Assembly: GCA_017420825.1 (NCBI GenBank)
Contig: JAFQNU010000033.1
Span: forward strand, 1 to 5,580
From: Clostridia bacterium
GTDB taxonomy: Bacteria; Bacillota; Clostridia; UBA1381
Reading direction: 5' to 3'
Length of the DNA stretch: 5,580 nt
Both the position numbers and the translations under genes were made by a program. The notes under the pieces are model-generated. The model was not told where the DNA came from. It ran no database searches and worked only from the letters and a program-made list of their open reading frames with translations. Shown here one piece after another: positions 1 through 5,564 of the stretch. How positions within the stretch are numbered: the first letter of the stretch is position 1; each line of letters opens with the position of its first letter.

Positions 1-92
1 GATATGAAATATGGTGAAATTTTAAATTGAATAAATAGGTTTAAGAAATAATTCTGTGTTCTGATTTGATATGAGTATAAAGAGGTGAGTAA

Positions 93-599
93 ATGAAAAA
101 TATTGTTCTTACAGGCTATATGGCAAGCGGAAAGACAACAGTAGGCAGGCTATTGTGCAATAAGCTTGGAATGGAGTTTTATGATACCGATGAAATGATT
201 GAAAAACGAGAAGGTATAACGATAAATGAGATTTTTAACAGTAAGGGTGAGCTGTATTTCAGAGATTTGGAAAGTCAGATATCAGAGGAATTTGAGAATA
301 TTTCAAATTCTGTAATTTCAACGGGTGGAGGCTTTGTTTTGAATACTGTAAATATAGAAAATTTGAGAAAAAACGGTATAATCTTTAATCTTAATGTTAG
401 TCCTGAAATAATAGAAAGAAGGTATGAGGAAGCAAAAAAAACAAGACCGCTAATGAACAGCAGTGATACACAAACTGTTTTAAAGAGATATGCAGATAGA
501 AAGGAATATTATAAAAACTGTGATGTTCAGATTGATATAAATGACAATATTTCACCTGATGAAATATGTAATATAATAATAAAAAATATAGAGAAATAG
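93..599 (+). CDS. aroK: Shikimate kinase
   Basis: This enzyme phosphorylates shikimate with ATP to give shikimate 3-phosphate, a step of the cytosolic chorismate (aromatic amino acid) pathway. At 168 residues it has the usual length for a monofunctional shikimate kinase. Visible motifs, in order: a Walker A loop at residues 8-16 (GYMASGKTT); the DTD motif at 31-33, whose two Asp residues bind Mg2+ and shikimate in the family; FRDLE at 56-60 with the substrate-binding Arg57; the glycine triplet at 78-80 (STGGG); the lid arginine in RPL at 118-120; and the C-terminal R-Y-A-D-R segment at 132-136, which contributes substrate and nucleotide contacts. The start is supported by AGAGGTGA at 81-88, five bases before the ATG. 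All expected key residues are present, so it should be active. The next gene follows after 14 nt, which suggests co-transcription. I see no convincing promoter in the 92 bases upstream, so transcription may begin outside the window. Confidence 0.95.
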   Translation: MKNIVLTGYMASGKTTVGRLLCNKLGMEFYDTDEMIEKREGITINEIFNSKGELYFRDLESQISEEFENISNSVISTGGGFVLNTVNIENLRKNGIIFNLNVSPEIIERRYEEAKKTRPLMNSSDTQTVLKRYADRKEYYKNCDVQIDINDNISPDEICNIIIKNIEK

Positions 600-613
600 A
601 AGGAGGAATATAA

Positions 614-1468
614 ATGAGAGCATTATTCGGACCTGCCGGAAACGGTGAGCTGTTTTATCAAAATGGATATAAGGCATCGGAAGAAATGCCCAAGTTTTTA
701 AAGGATTACGGACTTGACGCATATGAATATCAATGCGGAAACGGTGTAAGAGTGGGGGAGGAAACAGCGAGAAGAATAGGTGAGGCGGCAAAACAAAACG
801 GAATTGTTATGAGCCTTCATTCACCTTACTATATTAATCTTGCAAATCCTGATGAGGAAAAGAGAGCAAAAAGTATTGATTATATAATGCAGAGCATGAG
901 AGCTGTGAAAGCAATGGGAGGAAACAGAGTAGTTGTGCACGCAGGAGCTTTGCAGAAGATGACAAGGGAGGAGGCACTGGAAAATGCCAAAATCACTGTC
1001 AGACAAGCAGTTCTAGAGGCTGATGCACAGGGCTTTTCTGATATCCATATGTGTATTGAAACCATGGGTAAAATAAATCAGCTTGGTAATCTTTATGAAG
1101 TGCTTGAGCTGTGTTCAATTGATGACAGATTACTTCCTACAATAGATTTCGGACATTTAAACGCAAGAACGCTCGGAGCCCTTAACAGCTATGAGGCATT
1201 TCTGGAAGTTTTTGAGGCAATTGAGAATAAGCTTGGGCATGACCGTTTAAGGGTATTTCACAGTCATTTCAGCCATATTGAATATACAAAAGGCGGAGAA
1301 AAGAAGCATTTAACGTTTGAAGATAATGAGTTTGGCCCTGATTTTAAATATGTAGCTCAGATTGTATATGAAAAAAATTTAAGCCCTGTGTTTATCTGTG
1401 AATCAGCAGGCACTCAGATTGAGGATTCTTTTGAAATGAAAAAAATATTAAGTGAAATTTCCAAATAA
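614..1468 (+). CDS. Endonuclease IV-like TIM-barrel protein (AP endonuclease family 2)
   Basis: This 284-residue protein belongs to the AP endonuclease family 2 / xylose isomerase-like TIM barrel group. Endonuclease IV (Nfo) in this group cuts DNA at abasic sites using three zinc ions. Most Nfo metal ligands can be matched by motif and position: His69 (SLHSPYYINLAN), His109 (VVVHAG), Glu149 (CIETMGK), Asp178 and His181 (TIDFGHLNAR), His216 (RVFHSH), His232 (EKKHLTF) and Glu263 (ICESAG). The Asp that precedes the second-last His in E. coli Nfo (Asp-x-His) appears to be replaced by Lys230, so one zinc site may be altered. The N-terminal DNA-contact loop also looks unlike Nfo. The start has an ideal ribosome binding site, AAGGAGG at 600-606, seven bases before the ATG. 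The gene lies 14 nt after aroK. DNA repair is the likely role by family, but another metal-dependent hydrolase or isomerase activity is possible. Confidence 0.85.
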   Translation: MRALFGPAGNGELFYQNGYKASEEMPKFLKDYGLDAYEYQCGNGVRVGEETARRIGEAAKQNGIVMSLHSPYYINLANPDEEKRAKSIDYIMQSMRAVKAMGGNRVVVHAGALQKMTREEALENAKITVRQAVLEADAQGFSDIHMCIETMGKINQLGNLYEVLELCSIDDRLLPTIDFGHLNARTLGALNSYEAFLEVFEAIENKLGHDRLRVFHSHFSHIEYTKGGEKKHLTFEDNEFGPDFKYVAQIVYEKNLSPVFICESAGTQIEDSFEMKKILSEISK

Positions 1469-1481
1469 TTGATAAAATTAC

Positions 1482-1510
1482 TTGAAAAAGGCGGATATTT
1501 GTGTTATACT
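1482..1510 (+). promoter_or_regulatory. Sigma-A-type promoter of the yitT-like gene
   Basis: TTGAAA at 1482-1487 and TATACT at 1505-1510 are separated by 17 bases, and TGT just upstream of the -10 makes it an extended -10 promoter. It lies in the 77-base gap between the endonuclease IV-like gene and the YitT-family gene. The latter can therefore be transcribed on its own, even though no terminator separates the two genes. Confidence 0.8.
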
Positions 1511-1545
1511 TATAAGGTACAGCACAATGTGAGGGAATAATTGAA

Positions 1546-2376
1546 ATGAAAAAATCAGCACTATTTACAGTTTTGGGAACAATGATGACAGGCTTTGCGA
1601 TAGGCTCGTTTTTAACACCAAACAAAATTGTTGGCGGAGGAGTTTCGGGTATATCGACAATACTGTATCATACAATGCATATTCAGCCGGGTATAAGCTT
1701 TTTTATACTTAACATATTGTTTTTGCTTATCGGATTGACTGTGCTTGGAAGAAAATTTGTTGTAAAAACGTTGATGGGAGTAACATTATTATCATTGTTT
1801 ACACAATTGTTCAGTTATTTTCCTGTGTACACACAAAATCTTATTTTGTCAACTGTATTTGGCGGAGTTTTATATGGATTGGGAATTGGAATGAGCTTTG
1901 CCGCAGGAGCGTCCACAGGAGGTACGGATATTATAGGCAGAATTATTCAGACAAAATTCAGCTTTGTACCTATTGGTAAAATGCTGTTGTTTGTTGACGG
2001 AGTTATAATTATTATATCCCTTACAGTTTTCAGAAATATAGAATTAACATTGTATGGTATTATGGCATTGTTCATATCAAGCTACTCGGTTGATTTTATA
2101 ATAAGTAAGTTGAATGTTTCAAGAATTGCATTTGTTATAACGGATAAAGGTGAGGAAATTTCAGAAAATCTTATCTCAACATCACCAAGAGGCGTTACAC
2201 TCATAGATGTTAAGGGTGCATTTACAAATACAGATAAAAAAATGTTGTTTTGTGCTTTAAAAGAGAGTGAAAGCGAAGCATTTCAGAAGAAAATACTCTC
2301 GTTTGATGAAAATGCCTTTATTGTTTTTTCGGAGTCGCAAAGAATTAAAGGAAACGGATTTTATATTTATAAATAA
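1546..2376 (+). CDS. YitT family membrane protein with C-terminal DUF2179 domain
   Basis: This is an integral membrane protein of the YitT family, 276 residues, a normal length for the family. About six hydrophobic segments are visible, roughly at residues 5-24, 48-68, 74-92, 99-121, 144-162 and 166-185. The glycine-rich motifs typical of the family are present: IVGGGVSGIST near 28-38 and GASTGGTDIIGRII at 121-134. From about residue 187 the protein is soluble and matches the DUF2179 pattern, including RGVTLIDVKGAF at 215-226. In this family that domain is predicted to be cytoplasmic, possibly ligand-binding. The biochemical function is not known; transport or sensing has been proposed by inference. 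GAGGGA at 1531-1536 provides a weak, somewhat distant ribosome binding site. The gene has its own promoter at 1482-1510, and a tRNA gene follows 25 nt after the stop. Clostridia often carry several paralogues, so I give no gene symbol. Confidence 0.93.
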   Translation: MKKSALFTVLGTMMTGFAIGSFLTPNKIVGGGVSGISTILYHTMHIQPGISFFILNILFLLIGLTVLGRKFVVKTLMGVTLLSLFTQLFSYFPVYTQNLILSTVFGGVLYGLGIGMSFAAGASTGGTDIIGRIIQTKFSFVPIGKMLLFVDGVIIIISLTVFRNIELTLYGIMALFISSYSVDFIISKLNVSRIAFVITDKGEEISENLISTSPRGVTLIDVKGAFTNTDKKMLFCALKESESEAFQKKILSFDENAFIVFSESQRIKGNGFYIYK

Positions 2377-2377
2377 A

Positions 2378-2394
2378 CGGCTGTATTACAGCCG
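2378..2394 (+). other. Short hairpin between yitT-like stop codon and tRNA
   Basis: CGGCTGT (2378-2384) pairs perfectly with ACAGCCG (2388-2394) around a three-base loop. It begins two bases after the stop codon and ends seven bases before the mature 5' end of the tRNA. It is followed by AATACAT instead of a T-run, so it does not look like an efficient intrinsic terminator. If transcripts read through into the tRNA, RNase P cleavage would leave this hairpin near the 3' end of the mRNA, where it could protect it. That role is inference. Confidence 0.6.
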
Positions 2395-2401
2395 AATACA
2401 T

Positions 2402-2476
2402 GCCCCCGTAGTTAAATGGATATAACAAACCCCTCCTAAGGGTTAGTTATCGGTTCGATTCCGGTCGGGGGTGCCA
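2402..2476 (+). tRNA. tRNA-Arg (anticodon CCU), CCA encoded
   Basis: All arms of the cloverleaf can be drawn. The acceptor stem is 2402-2408 with 2466-2472 (one G-U pair at the end). The D stem is GTTA 2411-2414 with TAAC 2423-2426. The anticodon stem is 2428-2432 with 2440-2444, around the loop CTCCTAA. The T stem is 2449-2453 with 2461-2465, around the loop TTCGATT. The anticodon CCT at 2435-2437 reads the arginine codon AGG. The discriminator base is G2473 and CCA is encoded at 2474-2476. The variable loop is short (four bases), as expected for a class I tRNA. No strong promoter lies directly upstream, so it may depend on transcription of the yitT-like gene. The terminator stem starts at the very next base. 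Confidence 0.95.
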
Positions 2477-2513
2477 AAATACCGCATATTGCTATTAGCA
2501 GTATGCGGTATTT
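2477..2513 (+). terminator. Intrinsic terminator after tRNA-Arg
   Basis: A 17-bp stem (2477-2493 with 2497-2513, one T-G pair) closes on a three-base ATT loop and leads into TTTGTTATTT, a moderately T-rich tail. The stem begins directly after the tRNA CCA end. It is the first terminator-like structure after aroK, so it probably ends all plus-strand transcripts of the left half. Confidence 0.8.
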
Positions 2514-2523
2514 GTTATTTAAA

Positions 2524-2553
2524 ACGGTGCTGTTGCGATAGCAACAGCACCGT
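2524..2553 (-). terminator. Intrinsic terminator of the lemA-DUF2207-lipoprotein transcript
   Basis: A perfect 13-bp GC-rich stem (2524-2536 with 2541-2553) encloses a four-base loop. Read on the minus strand, the stem runs into TTTTAAATAA. On the plus strand it is followed by ATAAAGGGC, so it is oriented to stop minus-strand transcription. It lies 35 bases after the lipoprotein stop codon and faces the tRNA terminator. Confidence 0.8.
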
Positions 2554-2588
2554 ATAAAGGGCTTTACACAAATGTATTGTAATTAAGT

Positions 2589-3068
2589 TTAATACTCGAT
2601 TGTAGCTCCTACCTGTTCAGCCAAAGCTTCTAAAGCAGCATTGTACTCCTCGAGTAAAGAAATACCTTCGTTAATCTTTTCATTACCTGCATTCATTTGG
2701 TCTACATCATTTGCTTCAACTGCAGCACGTACTGTTTCAAAGCCTGCTTTGTATGCATCCATTACCTTAACATACTTAGCCTTTAAATCCTTAACTTCTT
2801 CTGTTTCAGTATTAATAGCTGAAAGCTTTTCAAGTGAGTCGTTGATTACAGGGAGCAAGGTGTTGTCAATGCTTGTAACAAACAATGCAGGATCTTCAAA
2901 CTCTGCCCATGTTGCTGCTTCTGCCTTGATTTTTTCGTAGTTAGCATTAACATCAACCATCTGAACATTTAAAAAGTTTTCAAACTCATCATAAACAGGA
3001 TCACTGCAACCTGTCAAAAATGTAAGTCCCATAACAAGTGTTATAATAAGTGATAAAATTTTCTTCAT
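2589..3068 (-). CDS. Small helical lipoprotein of unknown function
   Basis: This 159-residue protein is a predicted lipoprotein. Residues 1-20 form a signal peptide (MKK followed by a hydrophobic run), and the lipobox LTGC at 18-21 places the lipid-modified Cys at residue 21, the only Cys in the protein. The mature part of about 139 residues is acidic. It appears almost wholly alpha-helical, with heptad-like stretches at about 26-55, 65-87, 88-119 and 124-153, suggesting a helical bundle on the outer face of the membrane. I do not recognise the family and can see no catalytic motif. The start is firm: AGGAGG at 3076-3081 (minus strand) precedes the ATG with normal spacing. The gene follows the DUF2207 gene by 55 bases with no terminator between them. 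It is probably the last gene of the lemA transcript, perhaps with an extra promoter of its own. A role with LemA and the DUF2207 protein is inferred from position only. Confidence 0.85.
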   Translation of the reverse strand: MKKILSLIITLVMGLTFLTGCSDPVYDEFENFLNVQMVDVNANYEKIKAEAATWAEFEDPALFVTSIDNTLLPVINDSLEKLSAINTETEEVKDLKAKYVKVMDAYKAGFETVRAAVEANDVDQMNAGNEKINEGISLLEEYNAALEALAEQVGATIEY

Positions 3069-3107
3069 ATTAATCTCCTCCTGATATCATTTAGCAAGTG
3101 TAAAGCC

Positions 3108-3116
3108 ATTTTAGCA
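3108..3116 (-). promoter_or_regulatory. Possible extended -10 promoter of the lipoprotein gene
   Basis: On the minus strand TGC (3116-3114) is followed by TAAAAT (3113-3108), an extended -10 element about 40 bases before the lipoprotein start codon. No good -35 lies 17 bases upstream, where the sequence is the end of the DUF2207 gene. It is plausible as a secondary promoter but weak. Confidence 0.3.
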
Positions 3117-3123
3117 AATTTAT

Positions 3124-4776
3124 TTATCTTGAACCACCGCCTGAGCCGCCACCTGAAAATCCGCCGCCTCCGCCGATTGATGAGCGACCGCCCATACCAC
3201 TTGAGCGTTTTTGTTGCATTGCTCTTTGAGCAGAACGATGCATACTGTGATAGTAGCTGTTTGCTATAATAACATTTCTGTTATAGCTTTCAAGCTCGGG
3301 CATTTTTTCGGGATACAGCTTTTTAAATTGCTCCATAACCTTATCCGCAATACCAAAGAGTGTTGCATAAACAAGATAATCTTTCCAGATTATTGTTTCT
3401 GATATTCCCCTTTCTGCTATAAGGGTAAAATCCTCAAGATATTTCTTTAAGCCCATAACTTCTGAAAGCTCTGATTTTCCTGTATTGCTTAAATCCTTAA
3501 TGCAGTTGCCTGAACCGTTTACGAAACCGCCCATATTAATAAATGCTTGTTCTCCGCTACTCTTTACGCTGTCTACCATTTTATTAATTATTTCAGGGTT
3601 TTTATATGCATAGCGTTCAAGTTCTTTTTCTTGTAAAACACCGTCATTGCCTGCAGAGACTTTAAGTATACTATATAAAGTTGTTTCGGCAATTGTCTCG
3701 GGGTCTTTTATAAGCTTTAAATTAACCGATTGCTTTATTTTGCCAAACATTCCGACATTCTCTTCGGTCAACGGCTCTATGCAACCTTTATTTATCATTG
3801 ACAGCATTAATGCTCCTATAATGAGACTTTCTTCTCCTGAAACGTCAAAGTTTTGTGCAAGGAAGTGGGATACTTCAATTTGTCCCTTGTTGGGAGCTTC
3901 TCTGAAATAACATGTTTGTTTATAAAATTCTTTAATTTCTTTTTTTCTTTTAATTAGGAAGGCTATAAACATAATGAAGAGAGTGGGAATTGCGATGAGG
4001 ATAATAAGACCTATAATTGTTTCCAATATGCCTGCTTCCTCGTCGTAATCGTAGTCACTGCCCTCAAATGCTGTATTCATAACATCTTCAAAGGATTTGT
4101 TAAGCGAAGTGTTGGGTGAGATAATTCCTTTGTTAAGTCTGAGCATAACAATCATTGAGTTATCATTGTCTAATGCCTGTGTAGTCCATGCCCTGACAGC
4201 CCCATTTTGAAATTCAATATAACCATTATATCCGAATGACCATATACCTGAATTTTCTTCATTGAGTGCCATACCGTTTTCCAATACGATATTTATATTA
4301 CCATTGGTTGGAAAGATAGACATATTGGGATTTACAAACATGAAGTTTGTTCCGTCAAAGTCTGTGTAGCCTTTAATAAAATCAGTGACAGTATATTCAA
4401 TTGAATAACTGTTTTCACCGTATTCCGATATGCCAAAGCAAAGCTCCACTCCGTCATCGGTTTTATTTATTCCGCATTTTTTGCTTTTTTCCTCAAAGCT
4501 TGAGTCTATATTCCAATTATCAATATATGTATATTCTCCGTTTTCGTCTGATACCCTTAAATCGGAAATACCAATATCTTGGGTTGAAATAGGAATATAG
4601 TTTTCTGTTCCTTCATTAAACTCACCACTCCATCTTTGTACAACATATGCACTTCCGTCATTTTGAACCATTACAGAAATATCAATTTCCGACACGTTAT
4701 TCTTTGCAAGTGCAGAGCTTGATAAAAGAGCAAGAGCAAGCGGAGTTCCAATCAGTATTTTATTGAAAAGAGTCAT
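3124..4776 (-). CDS. DUF2207 domain membrane protein with Gly-rich C-terminus
   Basis: This is a 550-residue membrane protein of the DUF2207 family (E. coli YciQ type); its biochemical function is unknown. Residues 1-24 look like a cleavable signal peptide (SSSALA then KNN). Residues 25-250 form the extracellular DUF2207 domain, beta-rich with YVVQRWSGEF near 45-54. One clear membrane helix spans about 252-275 and is followed by KRKKE, which places the C-terminal half in the cytoplasm. Residues 297-345 (KGQIEVSHFLA, ESLIIGALMLSMINKG) resemble the winged-helix-like part of the family. The conserved segment GLKKYLEDFTLIAERGISE lies at 442-460 and is followed by a GIADKV motif. The tail 529-550 is rich in Gly and Ser, as is usual here. 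The pair of membrane helices that normally precedes the GLKKYLEDF motif is not visible, which makes this a short form. The ribosome binding site GAGGA overlaps the lemA stop codon, suggesting translational coupling. Confidence 0.9.
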   Translation of the reverse strand: MTLFNKILIGTPLALALLSSSALAKNNVSEIDISVMVQNDGSAYVVQRWSGEFNEGTENYIPISTQDIGISDLRVSDENGEYTYIDNWNIDSSFEEKSKKCGINKTDDGVELCFGISEYGENSYSIEYTVTDFIKGYTDFDGTNFMFVNPNMSIFPTNGNINIVLENGMALNEENSGIWSFGYNGYIEFQNGAVRAWTTQALDNDNSMIVMLRLNKGIISPNTSLNKSFEDVMNTAFEGSDYDYDEEAGILETIIGLIILIAIPTLFIMFIAFLIKRKKEIKEFYKQTCYFREAPNKGQIEVSHFLAQNFDVSGEESLIIGALMLSMINKGCIEPLTEENVGMFGKIKQSVNLKLIKDPETIAETTLYSILKVSAGNDGVLQEKELERYAYKNPEIINKMVDSVKSSGEQAFINMGGFVNGSGNCIKDLSNTGKSELSEVMGLKKYLEDFTLIAERGISETIIWKDYLVYATLFGIADKVMEQFKKLYPEKMPELESYNRNVIIANSYYHSMHRSAQRAMQQKRSSGMGGRSSIGGGGGFSGGGSGGGSR

Positions 4777-4786
4777 ATTTATATCC

Positions 4787-5329
4787 TCATCTCATATCAG
4801 GCATATCGGCCTTTTTGTCGTTTGTTTCAAGGTAATCACGACTTGTAATATTAAGTATGCCTGCAGCAATAGATGTCGGGAACATACGGATTGTACGGTT
4901 CAGCTTTGTCACACTGTCGTTGTAAACAAGACGTGATTTACGAACCATTTCCTCATATGCGTTTACACTGTCCATTGTTTTTATGTAGTTTTCATTTGCT
5001 TTAAGGTCAGGATAGCTTTCTGCAACCGCCATGATTTTACCCAGTGCGTCTGTTAGAATGTTTTCCTGTTCGTTTACCTCTGCGGCTGTGCTTTTTGAGC
5101 TTATAGAGGTACGCATTTTAATAGTATCTGAAAGGGTTTTGTATTCATGCTCCGCATATCCCTTTGTAAGGTCTAAGAGAGCGGTTAAAGCATCCCAGCG
5201 AGATGAAAGCTGAACACCTATCTGACTCATTGCATTATTGATATTTTCGTCCATTGCAACAAGCTTTCGCTGCACTCCGATAAACCATAAAACGATTACC
5301 GCTAGAATTACTAAAACAATAATAGTCAT
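4787..5329 (-). CDS. lemA: LemA family protein
   Basis: This 180-residue protein has one N-terminal membrane helix (about residues 2-18) followed by a long antiparallel helical bundle, the standard LemA layout. Family signatures are clear: AMDENINNAMSQIGVQLSSR near 25-44, AESYPDLKANENY near 103-115, and the C-terminal R-x-x-YND-x-V-x-x-x-N pattern ending in FPTSIAAGI near 134-159. LemA proteins are membrane-anchored and their exact role is unsettled. The reading frame also has an ATG at 5344, but that codon overlaps the ribosome binding site GGAGGT (5342-5337). The ATG at 5329 lies seven bases after that site and is the better start; the longer form would add MEVFF. The gene is first in the minus-strand transcript, and its stop lies 10 bases before the DUF2207 start. 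Confidence 0.95.
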   Translation of the reverse strand: MTIIVLVILAVIVLWFIGVQRKLVAMDENINNAMSQIGVQLSSRWDALTALLDLTKGYAEHEYKTLSDTIKMRTSISSKSTAAEVNEQENILTDALGKIMAVAESYPDLKANENYIKTMDSVNAYEEMVRKSRLVYNDSVTKLNRTIRMFPTSIAAGILNITSRDYLETNDKKADMPDMR

Positions 5330-5336
5330 AAAAAAG

Positions 5337-5342
5337 ACCTCC
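5337..5342 (-). promoter_or_regulatory. Ribosome binding site that fixes the lemA start
   Basis: GGAGGT on the minus strand lies seven bases upstream of the ATG at 5329. It covers the second and third codons of the longer reading frame that starts at 5344. A ribosome using this site must start at 5329, so the five extra N-terminal residues are probably not made. Confidence 0.85.
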
Positions 5343-5356
5343 ATATAAATTTATAT
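5343..5356. repeat. 14-bp perfect AT palindrome in the lemA leader
   Basis: ATATAAATTTATAT is its own reverse complement. It lies between the lemA -10 element and ribosome binding site and covers the predicted transcription start. It could be an operator or a weak leader hairpin, but such AT-only palindromes also arise by chance in AT-rich intergenic DNA. Confidence 0.5.
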
Positions 5357-5362
5357 ACATCT

Positions 5363-5390
5363 ATTATAGCACGAATAAATTTTAAGTCAA
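5363..5390 (-). promoter_or_regulatory. Sigma-A-type promoter of the lemA-DUF2207-lipoprotein operon
   Basis: On the minus strand TTGACT (5390-5385) and a perfect TATAAT (5368-5363) are separated by 16 bases, with TGC directly before the -10. Transcription should begin near 5356, giving a leader of about 27 bases before the lemA ATG at 5329. This near-consensus promoter suggests substantial housekeeping expression. Confidence 0.88.
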
Positions 5391-5489
5391 TAATTAAATC
5401 ATATTTTTACAAAAAATAAGAAAATTCCATGTTTTTTTAATAAAAGTCAAATTTTTTATTAAGTATATATTACACTATTTCCTAAATAC

Positions 5490-5518
5490 TTGCATTTTCT
5501 TTTATTAGGTGTTATAAT
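5490..5518 (+). promoter_or_regulatory. Sigma-A-type promoter of the right-edge gene
   Basis: TTGCAT at 5490-5495 and TATAAT at 5513-5518 are separated by 17 bases, with TGT directly before the -10. The expected start site near 5525 gives a leader of about 40 bases before the ATG at 5565. It diverges from the lemA promoter; the roughly 100 bases between the two -35 elements are very AT-rich and hold no gene that I can see. Confidence 0.85.
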
Positions 5519-5564
5519 TATGTTATTATGTGAGTATTATGTCTGCAAACAGGAGATGAAAATT

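Noticed and set aside
1..30. Possible C-terminal tail of an upstream plus-strand gene (DMKYGEILN, stop TGA at 28-30).
   Set aside because: Nine codons cannot be told from chance, and there is nothing recognisable in them. The other two plus-strand frames close even sooner.
27..55. TTGAAT at 27-32 as the -35 of an aroK promoter.
   Set aside because: The sequence 16-18 bases downstream (around AATTCT) is a poor -10, and TATAAA at 76-81 lies too close to the ribosome binding site and has no good -35.
552..791. Minus-strand open frame of 79 codons over the aroK end and the start of the next gene.
   Set aside because: It overlaps two well-supported plus-strand genes, has no ribosome binding site of note, and its composition is that of an antisense shadow.
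2345..2373. TTAAAG-17-TATAAA as a separate promoter for tRNA-Arg.
   Set aside because: The spacing is right and the -10 is good, but the -35 matches only three of six consensus bases and the site lies inside the AT-rich end of the yitT-like gene. It cannot be excluded but is too weak to list.
2402..2476. tRNA-Arg gene as an attachment site with an integrated element.
   Set aside because: tRNA-Arg genes are common integration targets, but there is no integrase and no repeated copy of the tRNA 3' end in the window.
2641..2940. Plus-strand open frame of 99 codons opposite the lipoprotein gene.
   Set aside because: The Ser/Ala-rich translation is what the antisense of a Glu/Ala-rich helical protein gives, and it has no ribosome binding site or promoter.
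3124..3189. Gly-rich coding repeat at the end of the DUF2207 gene as a tandem DNA repeat or possible assembly artefact.
   Set aside because: Glycine-rich tails are typical of the DUF2207 and related TPM families, and the codons vary, so it reads as a genuine protein tail.
3647..3910. Plus-strand open frame of 87 codons opposite the DUF2207 gene.
   Set aside because: It lies entirely inside a clear gene on the other strand and shows no start signal or recognisable domain.
5391..5489. AT-rich A- and T-tracts between the divergent promoters as a replication origin or regulatory RNA.
   Set aside because: No DnaA-box-like repeats, stable hairpins or open frames are visible; the tracts fit an ordinary divergent AT-rich spacer.
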